Assembly (NCBI RefSeq): GCF_040675875.1
Contig: NZ_JBEGII010000001.1
Location: forward strand, 3,720,001-3,784,000
DNA: 64,000 bases
Direction of reading: 5' to 3'
Source of the DNA: Microbacterium sp. LWO12-1.2
GTDB taxonomy: Bacteria; Actinomycetota; Actinomycetes; Actinomycetales; Microbacteriaceae
Positions 14,953 to 24,071 of the stretch are shown here, piece after piece. Under the pieces are notes generated by a model. That model saw only the letters and a list, made by a program, of their open reading frames with translations, was not told the DNA's origin and did not search any database. The translations under genes and the position numbers were made by a program. Positions within the stretch are counted from its first letter, which is position 1. Each line of letters starts with the position of its first letter.

Positions 14953-17900
14953 TTGTCGAATCTCGCCGTCCTGAGCTTGAAGAACCGCGCGCTCATCGCC
15001 CTGATCACGATCGTCGCCGCGGTATTCGGCGGCCTCGCGCTCACGAGCCTCAAGCAGGAGCTCATCCCCTCGCTCGAGCTTCCCAACCTCGTGGTCATGA
15101 CGACCTACCCCGGTGCCTCGCCCGAGGTCGTCGAGAACGACGTCTCGACGCCGATCGAGTCTGCGATCCAGGGCGTGCCCGGACTCGAGGGCACCACCGC
15201 GACGAGCACCACCAACGCCTCCATCGTGCAGGCCACGTTCGCGTACGGAACGAACCTCGCCACGGCGGAGCAGAAGATCCAGCAGTCGATCAACCGCATC
15301 TCCTCCGAGCTCCCGGACGACGTGACCCCGCAGGTGCTCGCGGTGGCGATCGACGACTTCCCGGTGATCCAGGTCGCCGTGACCGGGTTCGACGACGCCG
15401 AGAACGCGCAGGCCGAGCTCGAGAGCATCGCGATCCCCGAACTCGAAGACGTCGACGGTGTGAACGCCGCGCAGATCGTCGGTGGCATCGGCCAGCGCAT
15501 CAGCATCACCCCGGATGTCGCGAAACTCGCGGCCGAGGGCCAGAGCACGCAGGCCATCAGCTCGGCATTGCAGCAGAACGGCACGCTGTTCCCCGGCGGT
15601 GACATCACGCAGGACGGTCAGACGCTCACGGTGCAGACCGGTGCGAAGATCACCTCGGTCGACGAGATCGCCGCTCTCCCGCTGGTCGGCACGAGCCTGA
15701 CGATCGGCGATGTGGCCACGGTCGTGCAGGAGTCTGACCCGGTCTCCTCGATCTCGCGCGTCGACGGCAAGGATGCGCTGTCGATCTCGATCACCAAGCT
15801 GCCGGCCGCCAACACGGTCGAGGTGTCGCAGGGCGTGATCGCGGCGCTCGACGAGATCGGCAAGGCGTTCCCGGATGCCGAGTTCACGATCATCTTCGAT
15901 CAGGCGCCGTTCATCGTGCAGTCGATCGACACCCTGGCAACGGAGGGCCTGCTCGGTCTCGTGTTCGCGGTGATCGTCATCCTGGTGTTCCTGCTGTCGA
16001 TCCGCTCGACGCTCGTGACCGCGATCTCGATCCCCACCTCGGTGCTGATCACGTTCATCGGTCTGCAGGCGTTCGGCTACTCGCTGAACGTGCTGACGCT
16101 CGGTGCGCTCACGATCGCGATCGGTCGAGTGGTCGACGACTCCATCGTCGTGATCGAGAACATCAAACGGCACTACGTCGGCGATGCCGACAAGGGGGAT
16201 GCGATCCGACTCGCGGTGCGCGAGGTCGCGGCGGCGATCACTGCGTCGACCATCACCACGGTCGCCGTGTTCCTGCCCATCATGTTCGTCGGCGACATGG
16301 TAGGCGAGCTGTTCCGCCCGTTCGCGATGACCGTGACGATCGCCATGGTCGCCTCGCTCCTGGTCGCCCTGACCATCGTGCCGGTGCTCGCCTACTGGTT
16401 CCTCAAGCCCGGCAAGGAGCTGCTCGACGACAGCGGCAACGCGATCGATCCCGAGCACCCCGATGCCCCGCCGACGCGGTTGCAGCGCGCCTACCGTCCG
16501 ATCCTCGGGTGGACGCTGAAGCACTCCGGCATCACCGTGATCCTCGCGGTCGTGGTGCTCGGTGCCACCCTCGCCGCCGCGCCGCTGATGAAGATCAACT
16601 TCCTCGGAGACAGCGGTCAGAACACCATGACCGTGACGCAGGACCTCGGCCCGACCGCGAGCCTGCAGGCCAAGTCCGACGCCGCCGTCGCGGTGGAGGA
16701 CGCGCTGCTCGACATCACGGGCATCGAGCACGTGCAGGCGTCGATCGGATCGAGCGGATCCGCCCTGCGCGACGCCTTCTCCGGCGGCGCCGGCATCACC
16801 TACTCGGTGCTCACCGACGGAGACGTCGACCAGGAGGAGCTGCGCACGAAGGTGCAGGATGCGATCGACGGACTCGGCGATGAGGTCGGAGATGTCGCCG
16901 TGGCGGCGTCGGCCGGCTTCGGCTCGAGCGACATCGAGATCACCGTGTCCGCCTCGAACGCGGACGACCTGAACACGGCGACCTCGGCCGTCGTCGACGA
17001 GCTCGACGGGCGCGAGGGCATCAGCCAGGTGACCGACAACCTCGCCGCCGCCCTGCCGTACATCGCCGTGGTGGTCGACCGCGAAGCCGCGGCACAGCGC
17101 GGACTGTCCGAGGTCGCCGTGGGCTCGATCGTGTCGAACACGATGCGCCCGCAGCAGCTCGGATCCGTCGAGATCGACGACACCGCGCTGACCGTGTACC
17201 TGGTCACACCCGAGCCGCCCACCACGGTGGACGCGCTCAAGGCCCTCGAGATCCCGACCCCGCTCGGCGTCGTACAGCTGCAGGACATCGCGACCGTCGA
17301 GCAGCGCAACGGTCCGACCTCCATCACCACCGAGCAGGGTCGCCGTACTGCGACGGTCACGGTGCCGCCCGGTACCGACAACCTCGCCGTCGCGACGCAG
17401 TCCGTCAATGAGGCGCTCGCCGCTGTGGACCTGCCCGACGGCGCGTCGGCCGAGGTCGGCGGCGTCGCCTCGCAGCAGGCCGACTCGTTCTCGCAGCTCG
17501 GACTCGCGATGCTCGCCGCGATCCTGATCGTCTACGTGGTGATGGTCGCGACCTTCAAGTCGCTGCGCCAGCCGCTGCTGCTGCTCGTCTCGGTGCCGTT
17601 CGCGGCGACCGGCGCGATTCTGCTGCAGATCGTGACGGGTGTGCCGCTGGGTGTGGCCTCGCTGATCGGTGTGCTGATGCTCATCGGCATCGTGGTCACC
17701 AACGCGATCGTGCTCGTCGACCTCGTGAATCAATACCGCGAGAAGGGGCTGTCGACCGTCGAGGCGGTCAAGGCCGGTGGCGAGAAGCGTCTGCGCCCGA
17801 TCCTCATGACGGCGCTGGCGACGATCCTCGCCCTGACTCCGATGGCGCTCGGCATCACCGGACATGGCGGATTCATCTCGCAGCCGTTGGCGATCGTCGT

Positions 17901-18153
17901 GATCGGCGGACTCCTCTCGTCGACCGTGCTGACGCTGATCGTGTTGCCGACTCTGTACAACCTCGTCGAAGGCGCCAAGGAGCGTCGACAGGCGCGCAAG
18001 GCGGGGCGTTCAGACGATGCGTCCGTGCCGGTGCTCGCCGGCGCGGATGCCGCAGCCGCGGTCGCCGCCGTGCACGGTCCGCAGTCGGAGGCGGCTGAGG
18101 CGGCGGCGGCTCACCAGCTGACGCGCCGCGAGCTGCGCGAGCGCGGGGAGTAG
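14953..18153 (+). CDS. RND efflux transporter, AcrB/SwrC-like
   Basis: The 1066-residue transporter follows the hydrophobe/amphiphile efflux layout: one helix at the N-terminus, a large extracellular loop (about 35-330), a helix bundle with GRVVDDSIVVIENI (the family Asp-Asp proton relay region), a second extracellular loop (about 540-840), and a last helix bundle ending near residue 1010. It starts with TTG after GAGGAAA. No membrane-fusion protein or outer-membrane factor gene is near, as for B. subtilis SwrC, which suits a cell without an outer membrane. Substrates may be lipids, surfactants or drugs. Confidence 0.9.
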   Translation: MSNLAVLSLKNRALIALITIVAAVFGGLALTSLKQELIPSLELPNLVVMTTYPGASPEVVENDVSTPIESAIQGVPGLEGTTATSTTNASIVQATFAYGTNLATAEQKIQQSINRISSELPDDVTPQVLAVAIDDFPVIQVAVTGFDDAENAQAELESIAIPELEDVDGVNAAQIVGGIGQRISITPDVAKLAAEGQSTQAISSALQQNGTLFPGGDITQDGQTLTVQTGAKITSVDEIAALPLVGTSLTIGDVATVVQESDPVSSISRVDGKDALSISITKLPAANTVEVSQGVIAALDEIGKAFPDAEFTIIFDQAPFIVQSIDTLATEGLLGLVFAVIVILVFLLSIRSTLVTAISIPTSVLITFIGLQAFGYSLNVLTLGALTIAIGRVVDDSIVVIENIKRHYVGDADKGDAIRLAVREVAAAITASTITTVAVFLPIMFVGDMVGELFRPFAMTVTIAMVASLLVALTIVPVLAYWFLKPGKELLDDSGNAIDPEHPDAPPTRLQRAYRPILGWTLKHSGITVILAVVVLGATLAAAPLMKINFLGDSGQNTMTVTQDLGPTASLQAKSDAAVAVEDALLDITGIEHVQASIGSSGSALRDAFSGGAGITYSVLTDGDVDQEELRTKVQDAIDGLGDEVGDVAVAASAGFGSSDIEITVSASNADDLNTATSAVVDELDGREGISQVTDNLAAALPYIAVVVDREAAAQRGLSEVAVGSIVSNTMRPQQLGSVEIDDTALTVYLVTPEPPTTVDALKALEIPTPLGVVQLQDIATVEQRNGPTSITTEQGRRTATVTVPPGTDNLAVATQSVNEALAAVDLPDGASAEVGGVASQQADSFSQLGLAMLAAILIVYVVMVATFKSLRQPLLLLVSVPFAATGAILLQIVTGVPLGVASLIGVLMLIGIVVTNAIVLVDLVNQYREKGLSTVEAVKAGGEKRLRPILMTALATILALTPMALGITGHGGFISQPLAIVVIGGLLSSTVLTLIVLPTLYNLVEGAKERRQARKAGRSDDASVPVLAGADAAAAVAAVHGPQSEAAEAAAAHQLTRRELRERGE

Positions 18154-18170
18154 TCGCCGGTCGTACGCAT

Positions 18171-18240
18171 CTCAGGAAGATCCGGCCTCGCGCCTCTGCA
18201 GACATCTGTCTGCGGGGCGGCGGGGCCGGATCGTCCTGAA
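18171..18240. repeat. Long inverted repeat between convergent RND and epimerase genes
   Basis: Outer arms pair CTCAGGAAGATCCGGCC (18171-18187) with GGCCGGATCGTCCTGAA (about 18224-18240). Inside, GCAGACA-TC-TGTCTGC (18198-18213) forms a perfect second stem. The right end continues TTGTGAAC, matching the ends of repeats at 19.2, 21.7 and 37.3 kb. It is probably a bidirectional terminator derived from a dispersed element. Confidence 0.75.
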
Positions 18241-18274
18241 TTGTGAACGCGGGGCGGCGGGCCCGCGCGCGCGA

Positions 18275-19171
18275 TCAGTCCAGCGTGATGCCCCAGTGCA
18301 GGATCCAGCTCTCCTCGGGCGCGAGCCGTCGCACGCCGAGACCGCTGTTGAAGGCGTCGGCGGGCGCCGTCATCGGTTCGATCGCCACCGCGAGCGACTG
18401 CCCAGGGTAGCGGGGAGTCGTGTACACCTGCACGAAGTCGAAGCCCTCGCCCTGCCAGAGGCTCACGCGGCGGCCGTCCGGCGCGGTCAGCGAGTGCCGC
18501 ACCAGGCCGTCGGCGTCGCGGGTGAGGTCGGTGAAGCCGGTGTCGAGCGTCACGTCGCCGAGCCGGATGCCGTCGCGCAGGTTCTGCGGAGCCGCTGCGG
18601 TGCCCGTCGGGAGCATCCGGTCGTCGGTCTCGAACTGCGTGGCGGCGGGCACCCGCAGCACCAGGTCCTGCGGGTCGACGTCGCCGATGGTCACGAACGG
18701 GTGGGTGCCGAGCGCGACCGGCGCCGCAGTCTCGGATCGGTTGGTGAGAGTGTGCGTCACCTCGATGCCGTCCGTCGTCAGCACATACGTCACGGCTGTC
18801 TCGATCAGGTAGGGGTAGCCGGTCTGCGGCACGATCGTCGCGCTGAGCGTGACGGCCGACTCCGTCTGCGCGATCTCGTAGGCGGTGAAACGCAGCAGAC
18901 CGTGGCTCGCGTTCGACAGCTTCGGCTCGGTGATGGCGAGCTGGCGCGCGGTGCCCTCGTCGTCCCATCGTCCGTCGCGCACGCGATTCGGCCAGGGCGC
19001 CAGGACCACGCCGGAGCAGGCGGGAGTCGGTTGGGCGAGGGGATACGGGGGCACGAGGTCGACGCCGCCGATGCGGAGCGAGCGGAGGGACGCGCCGACC
19101 TGAGCGATCTGCGCCGTGACCTCGCCGAGCTGAAGGGCGATCTGGGTGCCGGTGGGGGATGCGGTACTCAC
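18275..19171 (-). CDS. Aldose 1-epimerase family protein
   Basis: This 298-residue galactose-mutarotase-fold protein has LAPWPNRVRDGRW, the conserved N-terminal Asn-Arg substrate region, SNASHGLLR with the family His, THPFVTIGD with the second His, and a Glu near AIEPMTAPADAFN that would be the general base. It interconverts the anomers of a sugar in the cytoplasm. The actinobacterial subgroup is not tied to one sugar. The GTG start at 19171 is accepted because the conserved fold begins within 10 residues. It is monocistronic, with no sugar operon beside it. Confidence 0.88.
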   Translation of the reverse strand: MSTASPTGTQIALQLGEVTAQIAQVGASLRSLRIGGVDLVPPYPLAQPTPACSGVVLAPWPNRVRDGRWDDEGTARQLAITEPKLSNASHGLLRFTAYEIAQTESAVTLSATIVPQTGYPYLIETAVTYVLTTDGIEVTHTLTNRSETAAPVALGTHPFVTIGDVDPQDLVLRVPAATQFETDDRMLPTGTAAAPQNLRDGIRLGDVTLDTGFTDLTRDADGLVRHSLTAPDGRRVSLWQGEGFDFVQVYTTPRYPGQSLAVAIEPMTAPADAFNSGLGVRRLAPEESWILHWGITLD

Positions 19172-19520
19172 TCCGTCATCGTAGGGCCCCTGGTGTGTTC
19201 ATAACTCCTCCAGGACTGGCGCGCGTGACCCGATCCGGCCACGGATCACGCCCTCGGCGCGTGTTCTTGAGGAGTTGTGGACCGTGGGCGTCGGGCACTC
19301 TCTCAGCCGCGTCCGCTAAAGTGGTGCGGTCGGCTTCGGACACCTGCGCAGTGCGCAGACGTTTTAGTGTTGAAGTGTGAGTCCAGGGGCCGATGGTGAG
19401 CGTCCATCGACGCGCATGAACCATCACATGAATAGCCCCAGCTCCATGATCGGCCCGTGAGTCGTTCCGGGTGCGCGCGTGCGCGCGGCGCTGTTCTCGT
19501 GCGAGAACGAAAGAAGCACC
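19172..19520. other. Divergent intergenic region with long inverted repeat and helicase leader
   Basis: Bases 19200-19280 form an imperfect inverted repeat: CATAACTCCTCCAGGAC on the left and TCTTGAGGAGTTGTGG (19265-19280) on the right, with partly matching CGCGCGTGA/GATCACGCC segments inside. The remaining 240 bases lead to the DEAD-box gene and contain no coding frame. A long 5' leader would fit cold-induced helicase genes, but no promoter stands out clearly. Confidence 0.55.
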
Positions 19521-21698
19521 ATGCCTAAGAGCAAGAAGCCCCAGGGTGGGCGTCCGGCCCGCAACTTCGAACCGCGCTACGGCGCGAACAAGACGTCGTT
19601 CCACGACCGTCACCACGGCGCACCCGCGCGTGATGGCGCCCGCCCCGAGCGCGGCGCACGCACGGACGACCGCGGCGGACGGTCGGATGCCGGTGAGCGC
19701 CGCAGCGCGCCCGCGGCCGGTGGATACGACCGTCGTCCCGGCAGCCGCAGCGCCGGACACCGCGGATACCGTCCGGCCGAGGCCGAGGGCGGCGCACCGA
19801 AGCAGCGCTGGAGTGCGCAGGAGCGTGCCGGCCGCGACGAGGCCCGCGGCATCCGCAACCGCGCAGAGTCCGGTCGCCGTGAGGCCCCGCACCACCGCGA
19901 CGAGCGTCCGCGTCGCGACGACCGCAGTGCTCAGCGCCCCACCGGTCCTGGCACGTACCGGGATGATCGCGGCGGTCAGCGCTTCGGCCGCGACGAGCGC
20001 CCCTCGAGCGGGGGCGATCAGCGCCGTGGCTTCCGCGACGGCGACCACCGCTCCGGCGACAGCTCGCGTCGTGACGACCGGGGCGGACAGCGCTTCGACC
20101 GCGATGATCGCTCGCGTCGTGACGACCGGGGCGCAGCGGCTCAGACCCGTGGCTATGGGGACCGCCCGCAGCGCGGCGCCGAGCGTTCGGATCGTTCGTT
20201 CGACGCCGACCGCGCCCGCCGTTCCTTCGACCGCGACCGCACGCAGCGGTCGTTCGACGGCGGACGGGACGAGCGTCCCCGCACCGGTGAGCGGAGCCGC
20301 CCCGTGGCCGGCGGCGCCTACCGCACGGAGCGCGTGCGTCCGCTGACCTCGGACACCCGTGGCCGTCCGGCGCACAACGAGCGTCCCAGCCGCAACAACT
20401 GGAACGCCGCACCGACTGCCCCGAGCCGTGGTGCCAAGTTCGAGCAGGGCGAGGATGTCGTACACGAGCGCCTCGAGGCGAAGTCCGTGCAGGCCGTGGA
20501 GGTCGCCGATGTGACCTTCGGCGATCTGGGCCTCGGCTCGAACATCGTCGAGACCCTCGCCGGTCTGGGGGCGGCGAAGCCGTTCGCGATCCAGGCCGCC
20601 AGCATCCCCGCCGTCCTCGAAGGACGCGATGTGCTCGCCCGTGGCCGTACCGGTTCCGGCAAGACCATCGCCTTCGGTGCGCCGCTCGTCGAGCGCGTGC
20701 TGCAGTCGCAGGCGGGCAAGCGTCGCGAGTTCGGTCGCTCCCCGCGGGCGATCATCCTCGCGCCGACGCGTGAGCTCGCGCTGCAGATCGACCGCACGAT
20801 CCAGCCGATCGCCCGCAGCGTCGGCCTGTTCACCACGCAGATCTACGGCGGCGTCCCGCAGGGCCGTCAGGTCGGAGCCCTCAAGAAGGGCGTCGACATC
20901 GTGATCGGCACCCCCGGCCGCGTCGAGGACCTCATCAACCAGGGCAAGCTCGACCTCTCGGACTGCCGCATCGCGGTGCTCGACGAGGCCGACCACATGT
21001 GCGAGCTCGGGTTCGTCGAGCCCGTGCAGCGCATCCTGCGCCACACGGCCGACGGCAGCCAGAAGCTGCTGTTCTCGGCGACGCTCGACCGTGAGGTCGC
21101 GGCGCTCGTGGACGAGTTCCTGGTGGACCCCGCGGTCTTCGAGGTCGCCGGTGAGGACCAGGGGTCCAGCACGATCGAGCACCGCGTGCTCGTGATCGAG
21201 CACCGCGACAAGGCCGACATCCTCACCGCGCTGGTCGACCGTGAGGGCAAGACACTGGTCTTCGCCCGCACGCGTGCCTACGCCGACATGCTCGCCGAGC
21301 AGTTCGACGACGCCGGCATCCCCGCGGTCTCGCTGCACGGTGACCTGAACCAGGCCAAGCGCACGCGCAACCTGGAGCGCCTCACCTCCGGCCGCGTGAA
21401 CGTGCTGGTTGCGACCGATGTCGCCGCCCGCGGCATCCACGTCGACGACATCGACCTGGTCGTGCAGGCGGATGCTCCGGACGAGTACAAGACGTACCTG
21501 CACCGCTCCGGCCGCACCGGCCGTGCGGGTCGCACGGGACGCGTCGTCACCCTCATCACGCGCCAGCGTCAGCGTCGGATGACCGAGATGCTCGACCGCG
21601 CCGAGATCGACGCGCCGTTCGAGAACGCGCGTGTGAACGACGACATCATCGAGGAGATCGCCGGTCGCGTGCCGACCGCTGCTCAGCTCACGAGCTGA
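19521..21698 (+). CDS. DEAD-box RNA helicase with long RG/RD-rich N-terminal tail
   Basis: The 725-residue protein starts with about 310 disordered residues dominated by Arg, Asp and Gly (repeated RRDDRGGQRFDRD-like words). The helicase core follows: RTGSGKT (motif I), PTRELALQ (Ia), GTPGR (Ib), DEAD (II), FSATL (III), and late motifs ATDVAARGIHV and HRSGRTGRAGR. Such enzymes unwind short RNA duplexes in ribosome assembly or RNA decay, often in the cold. The tail sits before the core, whereas RG-rich tails more often follow it. The ATG at 19521 follows GAAAGAAG; an upstream GTG at 19479 is less likely. Confidence 0.92.
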   Translation: MPKSKKPQGGRPARNFEPRYGANKTSFHDRHHGAPARDGARPERGARTDDRGGRSDAGERRSAPAAGGYDRRPGSRSAGHRGYRPAEAEGGAPKQRWSAQERAGRDEARGIRNRAESGRREAPHHRDERPRRDDRSAQRPTGPGTYRDDRGGQRFGRDERPSSGGDQRRGFRDGDHRSGDSSRRDDRGGQRFDRDDRSRRDDRGAAAQTRGYGDRPQRGAERSDRSFDADRARRSFDRDRTQRSFDGGRDERPRTGERSRPVAGGAYRTERVRPLTSDTRGRPAHNERPSRNNWNAAPTAPSRGAKFEQGEDVVHERLEAKSVQAVEVADVTFGDLGLGSNIVETLAGLGAAKPFAIQAASIPAVLEGRDVLARGRTGSGKTIAFGAPLVERVLQSQAGKRREFGRSPRAIILAPTRELALQIDRTIQPIARSVGLFTTQIYGGVPQGRQVGALKKGVDIVIGTPGRVEDLINQGKLDLSDCRIAVLDEADHMCELGFVEPVQRILRHTADGSQKLLFSATLDREVAALVDEFLVDPAVFEVAGEDQGSSTIEHRVLVIEHRDKADILTALVDREGKTLVFARTRAYADMLAEQFDDAGIPAVSLHGDLNQAKRTRNLERLTSGRVNVLVATDVAARGIHVDDIDLVVQADAPDEYKTYLHRSGRTGRAGRTGRVVTLITRQRQRRMTEMLDRAEIDAPFENARVNDDIIEEIAGRVPTAAQLTS

Positions 21699-21708
21699 TC
21701 CGCCTTCC

Positions 21709-21787
21709 CAACTCAGGACATGACACCCGAAAGGGCTCGGAACCACGTGTTTCGGGCCCTTTCGCTGTCTTGCATCCTGAGTTGTGA
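21709..21787 (+). terminator. Long hairpin after the helicase gene
   Basis: CAACTCAGGACATG...CGAAAGGGC (21709-21736) pairs with GCCCTTTCG...CATCCTGAGTTG (21756-21784), giving arms of about 28 bases with a few mismatches. The right end continues TGAACC as in the 18.2 kb repeat. It lies 10 bases past the helicase stop and should end that transcript before the lipoprotein gene. Confidence 0.75.
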
Positions 21788-21847
21788 ACCGGGCGATGGG
21801 TATTCCTGCCCTACGCACTCCGCGGAATATCCACATAGCCTGGAGTA

Positions 21848-23179
21848 ATGCGCAACAACCGGGGGATCGTTCGTGGTGTGTCTCTGCTGCTCGGAGGGGT
21901 GATCGCGCTGACGGCGTTGGCCGGGTGCGCCAGGAAGTCCGAAGACCTCGAGGAGCAGGTCGCGAAGGACCCGGCCGTCGCGTCGATCGAGGAGACGGCC
22001 GACGGCGAGTACCAGGTGACTCTCGACGACTCGACGCCACCCGCTGACCTTGCCGGTATCGCCGGACGGCTGAACGATCTCACCGAGTCCGTGACCGATG
22101 ACGATGTCGCGCTGCGGTTGCGGGTCGGCGCCTGGCAGTGGACGCTCAGCGGTGATGCGGGTGAGCGAGCGGATCTCGCGCACGCTGTGAGTGAACTCGT
22201 CGGCGTGGACGGCATCCTCCAGGGCAAGGTGTGGTCCTCCGAGGATGCGCTCGGCATCGAGGCGGTCGCGGAAGCGGGTGTGGAGCCGGTGTCCGTGGTC
22301 ATGCCGCTGGCGGATGCGGCTGCCGCAGGACCTCTGACGGGTGGACTGCAGCTCAAGGTCTCGGATGTACACGAACGGTCGACCGTGGAGACGAGGAACC
22401 CCGAAAGAGTGAAGCCCGCGCTCGAGGCTGTCGTCGAGGTGGCGGCGCTCGCCCCGATTCAGAGGTACACGCTCGACGATGAGTCGCTGTCGCTGCGCAT
22501 GCGTTCCGTCGAAGGGGCCGCCGCCGCAACACCGGTCGTCGATGCGCTGAACGCCGGCGACTCGGGGGTCGGGGTCAGCCTCATCAGCGGCATCATCAGT
22601 GCCCCCGCGCCGCAACAGGACCTCGCTGGGCGTCTCAGCGCGATCCTCACGCCGATCGACGGTGTCGTCGGAGCCTCGATCGATACGCATGGGCCCAAGG
22701 CGCTGCACCTGTCGGTGACCACGACCGATGCCGAATCTGCGGCGATGGTGCAGCAGGCGCTCCTCGCGACGCCCGACCTGCAGGCGTTCAACTCTCTCCA
22801 GCTGTTCGTGCTGAAGCAGGACGAACCCGGCACGTGGGCCACGGGCAAGACCATGAAGGAGAACGGCTTCGTCGAGAACTTCGAGCGGGCGCTCGCGCTC
22901 GCCGGTACGGAGGGCGTGCGATCCGCCGCGATCGGTCCGCTCGAGCTCGATGTGGTGCTCGAGCACGGAGCCGATGCGGCGGCAGTGGTCCCGGCGATCA
23001 AAACGGCGGCGCTGCGCGACCAGGAGGCCGAGATCTTCGGCTCGACGAGCTGGGGACCGGAGAAGGACCGCGCGCTCTACTCGTTCGACGTCACCGGCAA
23101 GCTGAACGTGAAGCTGGTGAACGGCTGGGGCGACAAGGACGCCTTCGTCGAGGCGTGGAACGACGCGCCCGACCTCTGA
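21848..23179 (+). CDS. Lipoprotein of unknown function
   Basis: The 443-residue protein starts with a signal peptide whose lipobox LAGC puts the lipidated Cys at residue 27, so it should be anchored to the outer face of the membrane. The rest is soluble, alpha/beta in appearance, with several repeats of a roughly 90-residue pattern (for example segments near LRVGAWQWTL, LSLRMRSVEG, LHLSVTTTDA). I do not recognise the family. It is transcribed alone, bounded by hairpins on both sides, and no partner genes suggest a role. Confidence 0.75.
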   Translation: MRNNRGIVRGVSLLLGGVIALTALAGCARKSEDLEEQVAKDPAVASIEETADGEYQVTLDDSTPPADLAGIAGRLNDLTESVTDDDVALRLRVGAWQWTLSGDAGERADLAHAVSELVGVDGILQGKVWSSEDALGIEAVAEAGVEPVSVVMPLADAAAAGPLTGGLQLKVSDVHERSTVETRNPERVKPALEAVVEVAALAPIQRYTLDDESLSLRMRSVEGAAAATPVVDALNAGDSGVGVSLISGIISAPAPQQDLAGRLSAILTPIDGVVGASIDTHGPKALHLSVTTTDAESAAMVQQALLATPDLQAFNSLQLFVLKQDEPGTWATGKTMKENGFVENFERALALAGTEGVRSAAIGPLELDVVLEHGADAAAVVPAIKTAALRDQEAEIFGSTSWGPEKDRALYSFDVTGKLNVKLVNGWGDKDAFVEAWNDAPDL

Positions 23180-23197
23180 GCGCGGCTGGCGGTCGCT

Positions 23198-23251
23198 GAG
23201 GGGTCAAGACACGCCGCGCTCCCTGCGGCAGCTGCGGCGTGTCTTGACCTC
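23198..23251. terminator. Hairpin between convergent lipoprotein and yaeQ
   Basis: GAGGGGTCAAGACACGCCGC (23198-23217) pairs almost perfectly with GCGGCGTGTCTTGACCTC (23234-23251) around a 16-base loop. The location between two converging stop codons supports bidirectional termination. Confidence 0.8.
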
Positions 23252-23261
23252 TCGCGGGGTA

Positions 23262-23801
23262 CTAGGACAGCTCGTGCTCGTGGATGGCCGTGGTCGACGA
23301 GGTGCCGTTCAGGTCGAGGAAGAGCACCTGCTCGGTCACGGTCAACGTGATCGTGTTGCGGCGTGCGATCAGCGGCACCGCCGCGTCGATGAAGCCGGGG
23401 TCGAAGCTGTAGACGCGGATCGCGTCGGAGCGATGGATCTTCTTGCCCGCCCACGGTGCCATCACCTTGGCGGGGTCGCGGTGGGTGTAGACCACTGTGC
23501 GTTCGGCGAGACGGCTGCCGTAGTGCAGGCGCTCGGCGTCGGGCGCTCCGACTTCGATCCAGGCCGTGATCTTCCCGGTGAGGTCGCGCACCAGCACTGC
23601 CGGGTCCTCGGTCGAAGAGATGCCGTCGCCGAAGACGATCCCCTCGGTGTGCTCGAGTCCGAGGGCCAGGATGCGCGTGAGCATGTAGGCATCCGTCTCG
23701 GACGGGTGGCGGGCGACGCGCAGCGAGAAGTCGTCGTAGACCCCGCGATCCATGTCCGCCAGTTGAACGTCGAACGTGTGCATCGTGGAGCCGGTAGCCA
23801 T
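23262..23801 (-). CDS. YaeQ family protein
   Basis: The 179-residue protein matches the YaeQ family along its whole length: MHTFDVQLADMDRGVYDDFSLRVARHPSETDAYMLTRILALGLEH at the start, GKITAWIEVGAPDAERLHYGSR in the middle, and a C-terminal strand region ending near FLDLNG. The fold resembles the PD-(D/E)XK nuclease superfamily, and E. coli YaeQ was named as a suppressor of rfaH loss. Its biochemical role is unsettled. The ATG at 23801 has little ribosome-site support; a later Met at residue 7 is possible. Confidence 0.88.
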   Translation of the reverse strand: MATGSTMHTFDVQLADMDRGVYDDFSLRVARHPSETDAYMLTRILALGLEHTEGIVFGDGISSTEDPAVLVRDLTGKITAWIEVGAPDAERLHYGSRLAERTVVYTHRDPAKVMAPWAGKKIHRSDAIRVYSFDPGFIDAAVPLIARRNTITLTVTEQVLFLDLNGTSSTTAIHEHELS

Positions 23802-23841
23802 AACCGAGAAGCCTACGCGGCTGCGGAGGCGTGTCTGTGCG

Positions 23842-24039
23842 TCAGCGTCGCTCGGACGAGCGGGTTGATGCCTCGTCGCGGTCGCGGAGGAGCACCATGC
23901 CGATCAGCACGAGCGATGCCCCGAGCGCCGCGGCCCCGACGACGGCGATCGTCGTGCCACCGCCCTGGGGCAGGAAGGTGCCGATGATCGTGGCGGCGAG
24001 ACCACCGAGGAACAGCAGGGCGACGTATCCGCGGAACAT
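23842..24039 (-). CDS. Small two-helix membrane protein
   Basis: The 65-residue product has two hydrophobic helices (about 5-24 and 29-50) and a charged, Arg/Glu/Ser-rich tail. It resembles the many short actinobacterial membrane proteins without an assigned family. The ATG at 24039 opens the first helix. It lies between the radical SAM gene and yaeQ on the same strand, with gaps of 32 and 40 bases, so read-through transcription is possible. Confidence 0.55.
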   Translation of the reverse strand: MFRGYVALLFLGGLAATIIGTFLPQGGGTTIAVVGAAALGASLVLIGMVLLRDRDEASTRSSERR

Positions 24040-24071
24040 GCCTTCAACCTAGCCGGTGCGACCGCCTCGGT

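Noticed and set aside
14113..17865. 1250-residue open frame on the minus strand
   Set aside because: It is antisense to the RND transporter, which has full family motifs. The product is Arg/Asp/His/Gly-rich without any domain, typical of shadow frames in GC-rich DNA.
20060..20150. Minisatellite in the helicase tail as an independent repeat element
   Set aside because: The repeats follow codon use for the RD/RG protein pattern and are explained by coding sequence.
19176..22040. 954-residue minus-strand frame across the helicase
   Set aside because: It is antisense to the DEAD-box helicase and has low-complexity Ala/Val/Thr-rich sequence mirroring its RG-rich tail.
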